Under the pieces are notes generated by a model. That model saw nothing but the letters and a program-made list of their open reading frames with translations. It did not search any database and was not told where the DNA came from. Position numbers and translations under genes: made by a program. This document shows positions 17,470 to 26,126 of a stretch of DNA of 64,000 nucleotides, piece after piece. Positions within the stretch are counted from its first letter, which is position 1. Every line of letters begins with the position of its first letter. This DNA comes from a bacterium (GTDB lineage: Bacteria > Oederibacteriota > Muellerivitia > Muellerivitales > Muellerivitaceae), in the NCBI GenBank assembly GCA_035549195.1, contig DASZRK010000075.1, positions 1 through 64,000 on the forward strand. Direction: 5' to 3'.

Positions 17470-19520
17470 GATCGAAAGCGGCCTTTTGGGTCTTCGTGAC
17501 CCTTCTGATCGCCGCCAATACGGCGTTGGCCTATGGTGGCTTCCCGCCAGTAGTGACTGGGTGGGTCTTCGTAGCCGGCTTTTTGGTTCCGACCACCGCC
17601 CTCTTCCTCAAGGATCTTTCAGGTGCTCTTTCATTTCGAAGAGTGGAAAAGAAACCGGCGCCAAGCACGGCGCTTTTGGCATTGGTGTCCTTGATCCTAC
17701 TGGGTGCTGTCCCCAGGTTCTGGCGTTTGACGGAAGATTTCCTTTGGCCTACGGGCGATGAAGGGCTTCATGGTTTCCTGGCCATGGGCCTGGCCCGGCA
17801 TTGGACGGGTCAGTTCTTTTATACCGTGGGGGAGCATCCGCCTCTGTTGATCTGGTCCCTGGCCCTGATGTTCAAGGCGGGATGGAATGGTTTGACCGCT
17901 CTTTGGTGCCTTCCCGCTTTTTTTTCGCTGATCCTCATTCCGGTCGGTTATGGGGCGGCCCGCCGTTGGTTCGACCGGAAATGGTCCTTGGTCTTTGTGT
18001 TCCTGTTGGCGATCAGTTATTGGCCCCTTTCGCTGGGGCGATATTGCCACCAAGGACTTTTCGTTCCGTTCTGGGAACTTGTCGCTCTTTGGGGAATTGG
18101 AGAACTGGCGGAAGGACCCAGGGTCCGATGGCATGGGTGGGATATATTCCTCTTGGGCCTCTGGATCGGGCTGGGAACCTTGACCTTCACCGCCTGGTGG
18201 GCGGTCCTTTTCGGGGCAACTTGCCTTTGGTTGGCCCTTTTCAACGGACGTGGACGGATGGCGCACGTCGCCTATTATTCCGGCCTCCTGCTCGGGATCT
18301 TGCCGTTCCTCATCGCGGCGTTCCGGGAAGGCTATGGACACCATCTTTTGGATTCTTCTCCCCTCAACCCGGGATTTGGACCATCCCACCTTTGGATCAC
18401 GCGACTTTCCTATATCACAAGTCTTTTTTGGGGTTCGCTTCAGGCAGGTACTTCCTATGGCCCGCTTTGGGGTGGAATGCTGAATCCCATCCTGTCCACG
18501 GCTTTTTGGGTCGGTTTAGCGGCTTTGATCCAGGACCGAGCCTCCGGGAAGTCGAAGATCACCTTGTTTTTCCTTTTTATTTGCCTTTTGCCCGGTCTCC
18601 TGGCGGGGGACTATGTTGAGTTGAACCGGATCATCCAGGTCATGCCTTGGGTCCTATGGACCTGTGTTGTGGGCCTACGAGCCGTTCTTTCCCGACTCAA
18701 GGCCGATAAAACGGCGACTGTGGGTTTGTGCCTGATCCTGGCCGTTTCGACCGCCCTGGATGGCTGGCATTACCTGAAGCCGGTCCTTTCCGGCGAAAGG
18801 GCGAGGATCGAAAAGGCCTCCTTTGCCGATGGGAATGAAGGATTCCTCGCCTATCGGACCCTTCAAGGCGTTGCCAAATCCCAAGGCCCGGGGATCGTCC
18901 TGACGGATTTCATGCCCCTGAAGTTCGGCCATTCCCTTTCCGTGGCGGTCCATTCCTTTAATGCGGCCGAGAACGACCGTTTGGACCCCCAAGCCTGCTC
19001 TTGGGCCGCCTTGGTCACGGAGGTCCAATTGGTCCCTTTCTTACGGAGCCGTTTTCCAAAGGCCCGTTGGTTTTGGTTCCATTCCGTCCCGCCCGCATTG
19101 GAAGGCGGAATGGCTTTAGGCCTCATTCCGATCGGGGAAAGGGACCGAAAATGGATCTCAGACCTGATCGCGGTCCATCATTCGTTCCATCGGTTGAACC
19201 TGGAGGCTGAACGAAGCTTCAATGGGCCCCAGTATTTCAAGACGGCCTTGGAGGACACCTGGGATCTTTATCCCCGGATCAAAGGGGATCGTTACCTGGA
19301 AACGGTCTTTTGGGAATGGGTCTCCCAGTTCAACTTGGGATCGGATCCATCGATCTCGGACCGAGTTTTAGTGAAGGCTTTGGAGCGTGGATATCCAACA
19401 GCGGACTTGTTGGAAAAGCTGTCCCGATACAAGGCCCAAGAAGGAAAAACCAAAGAAGTCGAAGAGTTCCATGCCCGGGCCCTGGAGGCCTTGCGAGAAG
19501 TTCAGGAGATATTCCCTTGA
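17466..19520 (+). CDS. GT-C fold membrane glycosyltransferase-like protein with TPR-like tail (paralogue 1)
   Basis: A 684-residue membrane protein, ten or more hydrophobic spans followed by a soluble C-terminal part. The first outer loop has WPTGDEGLHGF (Asp-Glu at about 98-99) then FYTVGEHPPLLIW, the acidic pair and HPP motif typical of family 39/83-type (ArnT/PMT-like) transferases that use polyprenyl-phosphate sugars. The last ~60 residues (ALERGYPTADLLEKLSRYKA onward) look like a degenerate TPR. Start GTG 17466 overlaps the preceding stop; a frame open further upstream is read-through. The substrate is unknown. It is about the same length and layout as the next gene. Confidence 0.72.
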   Translation: MRSKAAFWVFVTLLIAANTALAYGGFPPVVTGWVFVAGFLVPTTALFLKDLSGALSFRRVEKKPAPSTALLALVSLILLGAVPRFWRLTEDFLWPTGDEGLHGFLAMGLARHWTGQFFYTVGEHPPLLIWSLALMFKAGWNGLTALWCLPAFFSLILIPVGYGAARRWFDRKWSLVFVFLLAISYWPLSLGRYCHQGLFVPFWELVALWGIGELAEGPRVRWHGWDIFLLGLWIGLGTLTFTAWWAVLFGATCLWLALFNGRGRMAHVAYYSGLLLGILPFLIAAFREGYGHHLLDSSPLNPGFGPSHLWITRLSYITSLFWGSLQAGTSYGPLWGGMLNPILSTAFWVGLAALIQDRASGKSKITLFFLFICLLPGLLAGDYVELNRIIQVMPWVLWTCVVGLRAVLSRLKADKTATVGLCLILAVSTALDGWHYLKPVLSGERARIEKASFADGNEGFLAYRTLQGVAKSQGPGIVLTDFMPLKFGHSLSVAVHSFNAAENDRLDPQACSWAALVTEVQLVPFLRSRFPKARWFWFHSVPPALEGGMALGLIPIGERDRKWISDLIAVHHSFHRLNLEAERSFNGPQYFKTALEDTWDLYPRIKGDRYLETVFWEWVSQFNLGSDPSISDRVLVKALERGYPTADLLEKLSRYKAQEGKTKEVEEFHARALEALREVQEIFP

Positions 19521-21610
19521 CCGCCGTTCCTAACCGCAGGATCCCACGAATCACAAAGACATTTCTCCGTTCCACCTTATGGACCCTTTTGTTCATCGAC
19601 CTCTGCTACCTTTCCTATGGTTGCGATCTTTCCAAGATGGGCGCTTATGCCTTGGGATCGCACGGCTTGTTCATGTTCGCGACCCTTTACGGGCTTTCGA
19701 AAGGGATAACTTCCAAGCGTTCGGCCCGGGAAGGTTCCGTATCGGGGCCGTCCCCAATGACCGTGCTCTTATTTTTGGGCGTCGTGGGTTACCGGATATT
19801 GGTCCCGTGGTGGGGCCATCCTTGGCCGACCGGGGATGAGGCGCTCCAAGGTTTCTTGGGAATCCATCTGGCGGAACATTGGGAGTGGCGTTATTTCTAC
19901 ACGGTTGGGCAACATCCTCCTTTGTCGATCTGGATCTATACGGCCTTCCTTGGAAAATTCATACCTGTCCGTCTATTCTTGGCCGCCAGTGCGGCCTTGG
20001 TTTCCGTTGCGACCTTCCTGGTCTGGACCTTCGTAATCCGGCGCCTTTTGCCGAAACAAGGGGCAGGATGGTTCGGGTTTCTAATGGCTTTTGGATTCTG
20101 GCCCGTATACGCAGGGGAGTTCTATCTCCAGATGGTCCCTTTTTTCGAAGGAGTGGTCCTTTGGATGGCCGTTCTTTGTTTGACGGCACAGGGGATGAAG
20201 CGAAAAAGGTGGGCCGCTTTGGGCTGGGGGACGGCGACCGGCCTGGGGTTCTTCACTTATGCCTCTTGGGTCGGTGTGGCGATCGCTTCCATCCTGTTTT
20301 TTCTTTGGGCATACAAAAAAAATAAGGATTTTAGGTCCGCGCTCCTTTATTTCATTTCACTGGCCATTACCATAGGTCCTTTCTTGTATTTCGCGGTCCG
20401 GGAGGGGTTCGGCGCACATTGGATAGAGATCGCACTGACCAGTCCCAATTTCTCGATACAGCAGAAATTATCCAATGTTGTTTCTTATTGGACTGCCCTC
20501 TGGTTCGGGGCCTTGGTCAAGAATGCTTCGAACGCTCCGGCTTGGGGAGGGTTCCTGAACCCGATCCTGGGGCTCGCCTTTTTCCGGGGAATATTGGGGG
20601 TATTCAAGGGCAAGGATGTTCGGGAAAGGGTCCTTTTGGTCCTGTTCGTTTGGTGTTTGGCCCCGGGGATGGCCACTTCCGATTATCCAGGTCTTTATCG
20701 CATCGTTCAGGCCATGCCCTGGGCCCTGATCATTGTGGTTCTTGGACTTGTTGCCTTTTACCGGGAATGGACCAAGCTTCGATGGGGGCCTCTGGTTTTT
20801 TCCCTTTTTTTGGTCTTGTCGATGGGGTTGGATGCCTTCCACTTGGCCAGGGCCAATAATTTTGACAGTGGTCTCCGACGCGGGCCCTCGAGCCCGGACC
20901 AGAGGGTGAACCAGGAAGCCTTCCTTGCCCTTCAAAGAAAAAGCGTGGAAGAAGGACCCGGCTTGATCTTCTCCGATTTCCTTTTGCTTTCCCGCAACCA
21001 TAGCCTGACCGTGGAAACCTATCCCTTCAATGCCGCCCTCAACCCCAAGCTCGATCCCCCCCAGGCCCATTGGGCGGCCTTGATCGTCAACCGTCACCTG
21101 GAGGATGCCCTTTCAAAACGGCTCCCACAGGTCCAATGGCTTCCTCTTCCCAGTGGTCAGGTCGAGGAGGACGGAGGTCTTGTCTTGGGCTTGGTCCCTT
21201 TGGGTCCGAAGGAGCCTGCCTTTCTCGGGAAATGGCTCCAGGCCCATCGATTCTTCCACGAACGTCAATTCGAGGCTGAATGCATCCTCAATGATCCTGA
21301 AATTTATCAAAAAGCCGCCCACGCTTTGGAGCGGGGGTACCCTTTGATGGCGGGAGATCCGTTCCTGGAGTCCCTCTATGGGGAGTGGGTCGCTCAATAT
21401 CATTTCAAGGAAGGCCTGGGACCCAATCTGCAGGCCCTTCACCGGGCGATCCGGAAAGGCTACCCCACGGCGAATCTTTATTGGAAATACGGGAATTTCC
21501 TCTACCTGGTCGGCCAAAAGGCGAAAGCCCAGGAAGCTTATTCTATGGCGGTCCGAAGCCGCCCCAATTACACTGACGCCCAGTTGATCCTGGATCAGAT
21601 CCGGAAATAA
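19517..21610 (+). CDS. GT-C fold membrane glycosyltransferase-like protein with TPR-like tail (paralogue 2)
   Basis: A 697-residue paralogue of the upstream gene: it repeats WPTGDEALQGF (Asp-Glu at about 107-108), FYTVGQHPPLSIW, a shared GFLNPILGLAFFRG-like segment and the C-terminal AIRKGYPTANLYWKYGNFLY TPR-like unit. Translation appears to start at TTG 19517, overlapping the previous stop (TTGA), with GGAGA upstream. The tandem arrangement suggests duplication followed by divergence, perhaps for two acceptors or two sugars in one surface-glycan pathway (inference). Confidence 0.72.
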   Translation: MTAVPNRRIPRITKTFLRSTLWTLLFIDLCYLSYGCDLSKMGAYALGSHGLFMFATLYGLSKGITSKRSAREGSVSGPSPMTVLLFLGVVGYRILVPWWGHPWPTGDEALQGFLGIHLAEHWEWRYFYTVGQHPPLSIWIYTAFLGKFIPVRLFLAASAALVSVATFLVWTFVIRRLLPKQGAGWFGFLMAFGFWPVYAGEFYLQMVPFFEGVVLWMAVLCLTAQGMKRKRWAALGWGTATGLGFFTYASWVGVAIASILFFLWAYKKNKDFRSALLYFISLAITIGPFLYFAVREGFGAHWIEIALTSPNFSIQQKLSNVVSYWTALWFGALVKNASNAPAWGGFLNPILGLAFFRGILGVFKGKDVRERVLLVLFVWCLAPGMATSDYPGLYRIVQAMPWALIIVVLGLVAFYREWTKLRWGPLVFSLFLVLSMGLDAFHLARANNFDSGLRRGPSSPDQRVNQEAFLALQRKSVEEGPGLIFSDFLLLSRNHSLTVETYPFNAALNPKLDPPQAHWAALIVNRHLEDALSKRLPQVQWLPLPSGQVEEDGGLVLGLVPLGPKEPAFLGKWLQAHRFFHERQFEAECILNDPEIYQKAAHALERGYPLMAGDPFLESLYGEWVAQYHFKEGLGPNLQALHRAIRKGYPTANLYWKYGNFLYLVGQKAKAQEAYSMAVRSRPNYTDAQLILDQIRK

Positions 21611-21637
21611 CCCTTCGGTCTTGAGGGCCGTTCCCAA

Positions 21638-22342
21638 ATGCCGATCTCCATCATCGTGGTCATTCTACTTGCTTGGGCCATTTCCAGGGCTTGGGCTTAT
21701 TACATCGAACAATCCTCCGACATCCCCCATATCCGTCTACTGGAACCCTGGTATTGGTTCCTGCTCTTGAACATATTCCTGACCCCTATCAGCAGCAATT
21801 TCGACCCCGAATTGGTGGGGGTGGGTCTTTTCATCCAAGTTGTACTGTCCATCTGGTTCGCTGTTTCCATCGGATGGATCATCGGGTCCTGTCCGCACAA
21901 AGCGGCCTATCACCGGCAAAGTCCCTTCCATAAAGGGCTCCGAATCCTTTGCTGTTATCGTTGTGGAACGCCCCTTCCACCCGGGGAGGAATCGATACTG
22001 GTCGAGAACAGGGATTGGAAGGTCCTTTTGTTCCAGATCCCGCCCAGCTTGTTGGAATATGTGACCTTTTGGGTGGCCCAATCCCTGATGGTCTTGATCG
22101 GTCTTTTCCTGGTCTTTCGCGTCCTGCACCATCCGGACGCGCAACACAAAGCGGTGCTGGCATCCATCGTGTTGATCGTATTCGTTCCTCCCGCGCTTTT
22201 TTTCTGGGGCAGATTCAGGAATTATTTGAAGGAGAACCAAGGCATGATCTGGTGGGCGGACCTCAAAAGGACCCTGTTGGCCTGGGGTGCGGTCTTGGTC
22301 TTTCTGTGGTTACTGTTCCATTTTTGGCTTTTCGCCAATTGA
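21638..22342 (+). CDS. Hypothetical membrane protein with Cys/His cluster
   Basis: A 234-residue protein with about five hydrophobic segments. Between the second and third lies a soluble loop with a possible metal site: C85, H87, H92, H98 and C105-C106-x2-C109 (LCCYRCGTPLPPGEE). I do not recognise a family. It starts 27 bp after paralogue 2 and is probably the last gene of that operon, because the ilv promoter follows 15 bp after its stop. Confidence 0.6.
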   Translation: MPISIIVVILLAWAISRAWAYYIEQSSDIPHIRLLEPWYWFLLLNIFLTPISSNFDPELVGVGLFIQVVLSIWFAVSIGWIIGSCPHKAAYHRQSPFHKGLRILCCYRCGTPLPPGEESILVENRDWKVLLFQIPPSLLEYVTFWVAQSLMVLIGLFLVFRVLHHPDAQHKAVLASIVLIVFVPPALFFWGRFRNYLKENQGMIWWADLKRTLLAWGAVLVFLWLLFHFWLFAN

Positions 22343-22357
22343 TCCGCCTTCCGCTCC

Positions 22358-22386
22358 TTGACATTCAGAAGTCGGGTCGGTATAGT
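22358..22386 (+). promoter_or_regulatory. Near-consensus sigma-70 promoter of the ilv leader
   Basis: TTGACA at 22358-22363 and TATAGT at 22381-22386 are separated by exactly 17 bp. Initiation about 7 nt downstream would give a short 5' leader before the 26-codon peptide at 22417. Confidence 0.85.
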
Positions 22387-22416
22387 CCGACCAGCAGTAA
22401 TTTCGAGGAGTTTTTC

Positions 22417-22497
22417 ATGGCCTTCGGCATCGCGACAACCTTGGTCCTTTTGTTGGTATTGGTACCGGTTTTGCGTCCGGAGGCGGTGCGCTCCTAA
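22417..22497 (+). CDS. Putative branched-chain attenuator leader peptide upstream of ilvB
   Basis: A 26-codon ORF, MAFGIATTLVLLLVLVPVLR then PEAVRS, with a good ribosome-binding site (CGAGGAG, 6-8 nt from ATG). Twelve residues are Leu, Val or Ile, and codons 9-19 contain ten of them in eleven. It follows a near-consensus promoter and precedes an intrinsic terminator and ilvB. In enterobacteria, leader peptides rich in the regulated amino acids make the ribosome stall when those aminoacyl-tRNAs are scarce and prevent termination. The same logic is inferred here. The peptide itself probably has no other role, though a tiny hydrophobic membrane peptide cannot be excluded. Confidence 0.75.
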   Translation: MAFGIATTLVLLLVLVPVLRPEAVRS

Positions 22498-22500
22498 CGA

Positions 22501-22553
22501 CGGCTACCAAGCCGCGGGGTCCCGCCCAAGGGACCGCCGCGGCTTTTTTTTTT
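22501..22553 (+). terminator. Attenuator: small competing hairpin plus intrinsic terminator before ilvB
   Basis: The terminator pairs GCCGCGGGGTCCC (22511-22523) with GGGACCGCCGCGGC (22530-22543), one bulged G, loop about 6 nt, followed by ten T. Just upstream CGGCT-ACCA-AGCCG (22501-22514) can form a hairpin that shares bases 22511-22514 with the terminator stem, so the two are mutually exclusive. It begins 4 nt after the leader-peptide stop. Confidence 0.8.
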
Positions 22554-22655
22554 AGCCAAAGCCCTCCCTTCGGCTCCCGCTCTTGATCCCGTCCGGTTTT
22601 AGGGTCTTTTCGGCGTAAAACCCGTAAATTCGGGTGCGATTTCGGCCCTGAATGA

Positions 22656-22684
22656 TGAACAAACCCAGGAAATTATTGTAAAAT
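22656..22684 (+). promoter_or_regulatory. Possible second promoter directly upstream of ilvB
   Basis: TGAACA (22656-22661) and TAAAAT (22679-22684) are 17 bp apart. This would start transcription downstream of the attenuator and give a basal, unattenuated ilvB message. Motif matches are partial. Apart from this, 22554-22733 shows only the AAGGAG ribosome-binding site before ilvB. Confidence 0.35.
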
Positions 22685-22733
22685 CGAGCCCTTTCACGCT
22701 TGCCGGGGTTGGGGCATTTTTAAGGAGAAAACG

Positions 22734-24497
22734 ATGGCGAAACAAAAGACGAAGCTCAAAAAAGGCGCCGAAATGGTGGTGGATGTCCTCTTAAGCGAGG
22801 GCGTGGACATCTGCTGGGGCGTCACGGGCGGGGCGATCCTGCCGGTCTATGACGCCATCTACCTGAACCGGGATAAGATCCGCCTCATCGATACCCGTCA
22901 CGAGCAAGGCGCGGTCCATATGGCCGAGGGCTACGCCAAGTCGACCGGCAAGGTCGGTGTCTGTGTGGTCACCTCCGGCCCCGGCGCCACCAACATCGTC
23001 ACTGGTCTCGCCGACGCCTATATGGACTCGGTCCCCCTGGTCGCCATCACGGGCCAGGTCCCGACCTCCCTCATCGGCACCGACGGGTTCCAGGAAGCCG
23101 ACGTGGTCGGCATCACCCGCTCCTGCACCAAGCACAACTACCTGGTGAAGAACATCCAGGAATTGCCCCAGATCATGCGGGACGCCTTCTTCATCGCCCG
23201 CTCGGGCCGTCCCGGGCCGGTTCTGGTCGACATCCCCAAGGACATCGCCGCCGCCTCGGCGGAGGTGGAGATCCCGTTGAAGCCTTCCATCCCTCTCTCC
23301 AAGTTCGTGCCCGAACCGGACATGAACGAATTGGATAAGATCGCCGAGCTCTTGAAGGCCGCCAAGCGTCCTCTCATTTACGCCGGGGGCGGCGTCATCA
23401 ACGCCGGGGCTTCGGAGGACCTCTACAAGTTCGCCCGCAAGACGAACGTGCCTGTCACCCTGACCCTGATGGGCCTGGGGGCCTATCCGGCCACCGACCG
23501 GCAATTCATCGACATGCTGGGCATGCACGGGTCCTACCGGGCCAACATGGCCCTGACCCATTGCGATTTCCTGCTGGCCATCGGTAGCCGTTTCGACGAC
23601 CGGGTGACGGGGAAGCTCAGCGAGTTCTCCCCGCATTCGAAAAAGGCCCATATCGACGTGGACCCCACCTCCATCGGGAAGAACGTGAAGGTGGACGCCC
23701 ATGTTCTGGGCGACATGCGTTCCATCCTCAAGGAACTGACCAAACGGGCCGGGACCAAGGACTATGACGAGTGGTATGACCAACTGGATTCCTGGAACAC
23801 CAAGCATCCGCTCGCGTACAAACAGGACCCCAAAGGGGTCGTGCTGCCCCAATTCGCCATCGACGAGATCTACCGCATCACCAAGGGCGACGCCTATGTG
23901 GCCACCGAGGTCGGACAGCACCAGATGTGGGCCGCCCAGTATTACAAGTTCAATAAACCCCGTCGTTGGCTGACCTCGGGGGGCTTGGGCACCATGGGGT
24001 TCGGGTTCCCGGCCGCCATTGGGGCCGCCTTCGCCCACCCCAACGCGACGGTCGTCGACATCGCGGGGGACGGCAGCTTCCAGATGACCCTGCAGGAACT
24101 GGCCATCGTGAAGCAGTACAACCTCAATGTGAAGACCATCATCATCAACAACAAGTTCATGGGCATGGTCAAGCAATGGCAGGACCTGTTCTTCGACAAG
24201 CGCTACGCGGCCACCTCGATCCCCGCCCAGCCGGACTTCGTGAAGCTGGCGGACGCCTACGGCATCGCGGGCTACCGGGCGGAGAACCCGAAGGACACGA
24301 CCAAGGTCCTGGAAGAGGCCCTGACCAAGAAGGGGCCCTGCCTGGTCGACCTGGTGGTCGACGCCGAGGAGCACGTCTATCCCATGGTCCCCGCCGGAGG
24401 GGCCGTGAAGGACATCGTGCTCTCCAAGGAACACCAGAAACAGAAGGCCCTGGAAGCGGCCAAGGCCCCCAAAAAAGCCACCCAAGTCCATCTTTAA
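22734..24497 (+). CDS. ilvB: Acetolactate synthase, large (catalytic) subunit
   Basis: A 587-residue ThDP enzyme that condenses two pyruvates (or pyruvate and 2-ketobutyrate), the first committed step to Val, Leu and Ile. N-terminal Pyr domain with the catalytic-Glu motif RHEQGAVHMAEGYAK, central FAD/domain III, and C-terminal PP domain with the ThDP-metal motif GDGSFQMTLQELAIVKQYNL ending in N. AAGGAGAAAACG precedes the ATG. First structural gene of ilvB-ilvN-ilvC and, by context, under the attenuator upstream. Confidence 0.97.
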   Translation: MAKQKTKLKKGAEMVVDVLLSEGVDICWGVTGGAILPVYDAIYLNRDKIRLIDTRHEQGAVHMAEGYAKSTGKVGVCVVTSGPGATNIVTGLADAYMDSVPLVAITGQVPTSLIGTDGFQEADVVGITRSCTKHNYLVKNIQELPQIMRDAFFIARSGRPGPVLVDIPKDIAAASAEVEIPLKPSIPLSKFVPEPDMNELDKIAELLKAAKRPLIYAGGGVINAGASEDLYKFARKTNVPVTLTLMGLGAYPATDRQFIDMLGMHGSYRANMALTHCDFLLAIGSRFDDRVTGKLSEFSPHSKKAHIDVDPTSIGKNVKVDAHVLGDMRSILKELTKRAGTKDYDEWYDQLDSWNTKHPLAYKQDPKGVVLPQFAIDEIYRITKGDAYVATEVGQHQMWAAQYYKFNKPRRWLTSGGLGTMGFGFPAAIGAAFAHPNATVVDIAGDGSFQMTLQELAIVKQYNLNVKTIIINNKFMGMVKQWQDLFFDKRYAATSIPAQPDFVKLADAYGIAGYRAENPKDTTKVLEEALTKKGPCLVDLVVDAEEHVYPMVPAGGAVKDIVLSKEHQKQKALEAAKAPKKATQVHL

Positions 24498-24519
24498 GAT
24501 CAGGGAAAGGAACAACACC

Positions 24520-25062
24520 ATGCGTCACACCATTTCCGTCCTCGTGAACAACCACGCGGGGGTCCTGTCCCGCGTCTCGAACCTTTTCTCGGCCCGGGGC
24601 TACAACATCGACAGTCTGGTGGTCGGGATCACCGATGACCCGAAGGTCTCCCGCATGACCATCGTGGTCAAGGGGGATGAGAGGATCATCGACCAGGTGG
24701 AAAAGCAGCTCAACAAGCTCATCGACGTCATCAAGGTCATCGACCTGACCAACGATGATTTCATCGGGCGGGACCTGGCCCTCATCAAGGTCAAGGCCGA
24801 GGCCCATAACCGAAGCCAGGTCATGGAGATCGCCCAGTGCTTCGACGGAAAGATCGTGGACGTGGGGGCGAAGAGCTTCATCATCGAAGTGACGGGCAAG
24901 GAGAGCAAGATCAACGCCATGGTCGAGCTCCTGAAGAATTACGGCATCCTGGAGATGGTGCGCACCGGCGAGGTGGCCATTTCCCGGGGCAAGAAGGTGC
25001 TGGAGGAAGAGGAAGCCAAGGTGAAGGTGAAGGCCGGCAAGGCCGGACAGTCGAACCTTTGA
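24520..25062 (+). CDS. ilvN: Acetolactate synthase, small (regulatory) subunit
   Basis: A 180-residue ACT-domain subunit that stimulates IlvB and confers feedback inhibition, typically by valine. The N-terminal ACT domain is clear (HTISVLVNNHAGVLSRVSNL then FSARGYNIDSLVVG), followed by the C-terminal domain with VDVGAKSFIIEVTG. The last ~25 residues are Lys/Glu-rich. Lies 22 bp after ilvB. Confidence 0.96.
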   Translation: MRHTISVLVNNHAGVLSRVSNLFSARGYNIDSLVVGITDDPKVSRMTIVVKGDERIIDQVEKQLNKLIDVIKVIDLTNDDFIGRDLALIKVKAEAHNRSQVMEIAQCFDGKIVDVGAKSFIIEVTGKESKINAMVELLKNYGILEMVRTGEVAISRGKKVLEEEEAKVKVKAGKAGQSNL

Positions 25063-25065
25063 CCT

Positions 25066-25102
25066 CAATTTTTGATTCTTAATCCTGAATTCTTAATTCA
25101 GG
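25066..25102. repeat. AT-rich intergenic repeat, copy A (ilvN-ilvC)
   Basis: CAATTTTTGATTCTTA (25066-25081) recurs exactly at 43906-43921. It is followed by a hairpin CCTGAATT-CTT-AATTCAGG (25084-25102). Copies B and C lie before ubiE and queF. Confidence 0.55.
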
Positions 25103-25125
25103 ACCTAAAAACCAAGGAGAAGGAA

Positions 25126-26118
25126 ATGCCTAAGATCCACTACGAGCAAGACGCCGATATCAACGCCCTCAAGGGGAAGACCCTGGCGGTGCTGGGTTAC
25201 GGCAACCAAGGCCGCAACCAGGCCCTGAACCTCAAGGATTCGGGGATCAAGGTCATCATCGGGGCCCGCAGCGAGAAGACCAAGGCCCAGGCCAAGGCCG
25301 ACGGGTTCGAGGCCTATGACTCCAAGGAAGCGGCGGCCAAGGCCGACATCATCCAGATCCTCATCCAGGACGACCTGCAGGGCGCCCTTTACCGCAACGA
25401 CGTGTTGCCGTCCTTGAAGGCCGGCAAGGCCCTCATGTTCTCCCACGGGTTCAACATCCATTTCGGCCAGATCGTGCCGCCCGCGGACGTGGACGTGTTC
25501 ATGATCGCCCCCAAGGGTCCGGGCCACCTGGTGCGCACCACCTATGTGGACGGCAAGGGCGTCCCGGCGCTCGTCGCCATCCACCAGAACGCCACCGGCA
25601 ACGCCATGAAGCTGGCGCTCGCCTACGCCAAGGCCATCGGCGCCACCCGCGCCGGTGTGTTGGAGACCACCTTCAAGGAAGAGACCGAGACCGACCTCTT
25701 CGGCGAGCAAGTGGTGCTCTGCGGCGGCCTTTCGGAGCTCATCCGCGCCGGGTTCGACACCCTGGTCTCCGCGGGCTACCAGCCCGAAGTGGCCTATTTC
25801 GAGTGCCTGCATGAGGTGAAACTGATCGTGGACCTGATCTACGAAAAGGGCATCACCGGCATGCGGGACGCCATTTCCACCACCGCCAAGTACGGGGACA
25901 TCAGCCGGGGACGCCGCATCATCACCGAGAACACCCGTGGCGAGATGCGACGCATCCTCTCCGAGATCCAGACGGGCATGTTCGCCCGCGAGTTCGTGCT
26001 GGAGAACCAGGCCAACCGGCCGGTCTATAACTCGGTGCTGAAGCTCGATTCCGAGCACTTGATCGAGAAGGTCGGGGTGCAGGTGCGCAGCATGTTCAGC
26101 TGGATGAAGAAAAAGTAA
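25126..26118 (+). CDS. ilvC: Ketol-acid reductoisomerase (NADP+), class I
   Basis: A 330-residue enzyme that isomerises and reduces acetolactate/acetohydroxybutyrate in Val/Ile synthesis. Rossmann motif GYGNQG at residues 24-29; the knotted C-terminal domain has the Mg-binding acidic residues in [17 protein letters not shown] and the [14 protein letters not shown] segment. ATG 25126 was preferred (AAGGAGAAGGAA upstream) over a longer frame that would translate the AT-rich repeat. Confidence 0.97.
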   Translation: MPKIHYEQDADINALKGKTLAVLGYGNQGRNQALNLKDSGIKVIIGARSEKTKAQAKADGFEAYDSKEAAAKADIIQILIQDDLQGALYRNDVLPSLKAGKALMFSHGFNIHFGQIVPPADVDVFMIAPKGPGHLVRTTYVDGKGVPALVAIHQNATGNAMKLALAYAKAIGATRAGVLETTFKEETETDLFGEQVVLCGGLSELIRAGFDTLVSAGYQPEVAYFECLHEVKLIVDLIYEKGITGMRDAISTTAKYGDISRGRRIITENTRGEMRRILSEIQTGMFAREFVLENQANRPVYNSVLKLDSEHLIEKVGVQVRSMFSWMKKK

Positions 26119-26126
26119 AAGTTCAA

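Noticed and set aside
22554-22733. T-box or other riboswitch upstream of ilvB
   Set aside because: No T-box sequence (AGGGTGGNACCGCG-like) or other known aptamer core could be matched; the leader peptide explains regulation better.
22791-24521. 576-codon minus-strand frame opposite ilvB
   Set aside because: Shadow of a highly conserved gene; His/Gly/Asp-rich translation without family resemblance.
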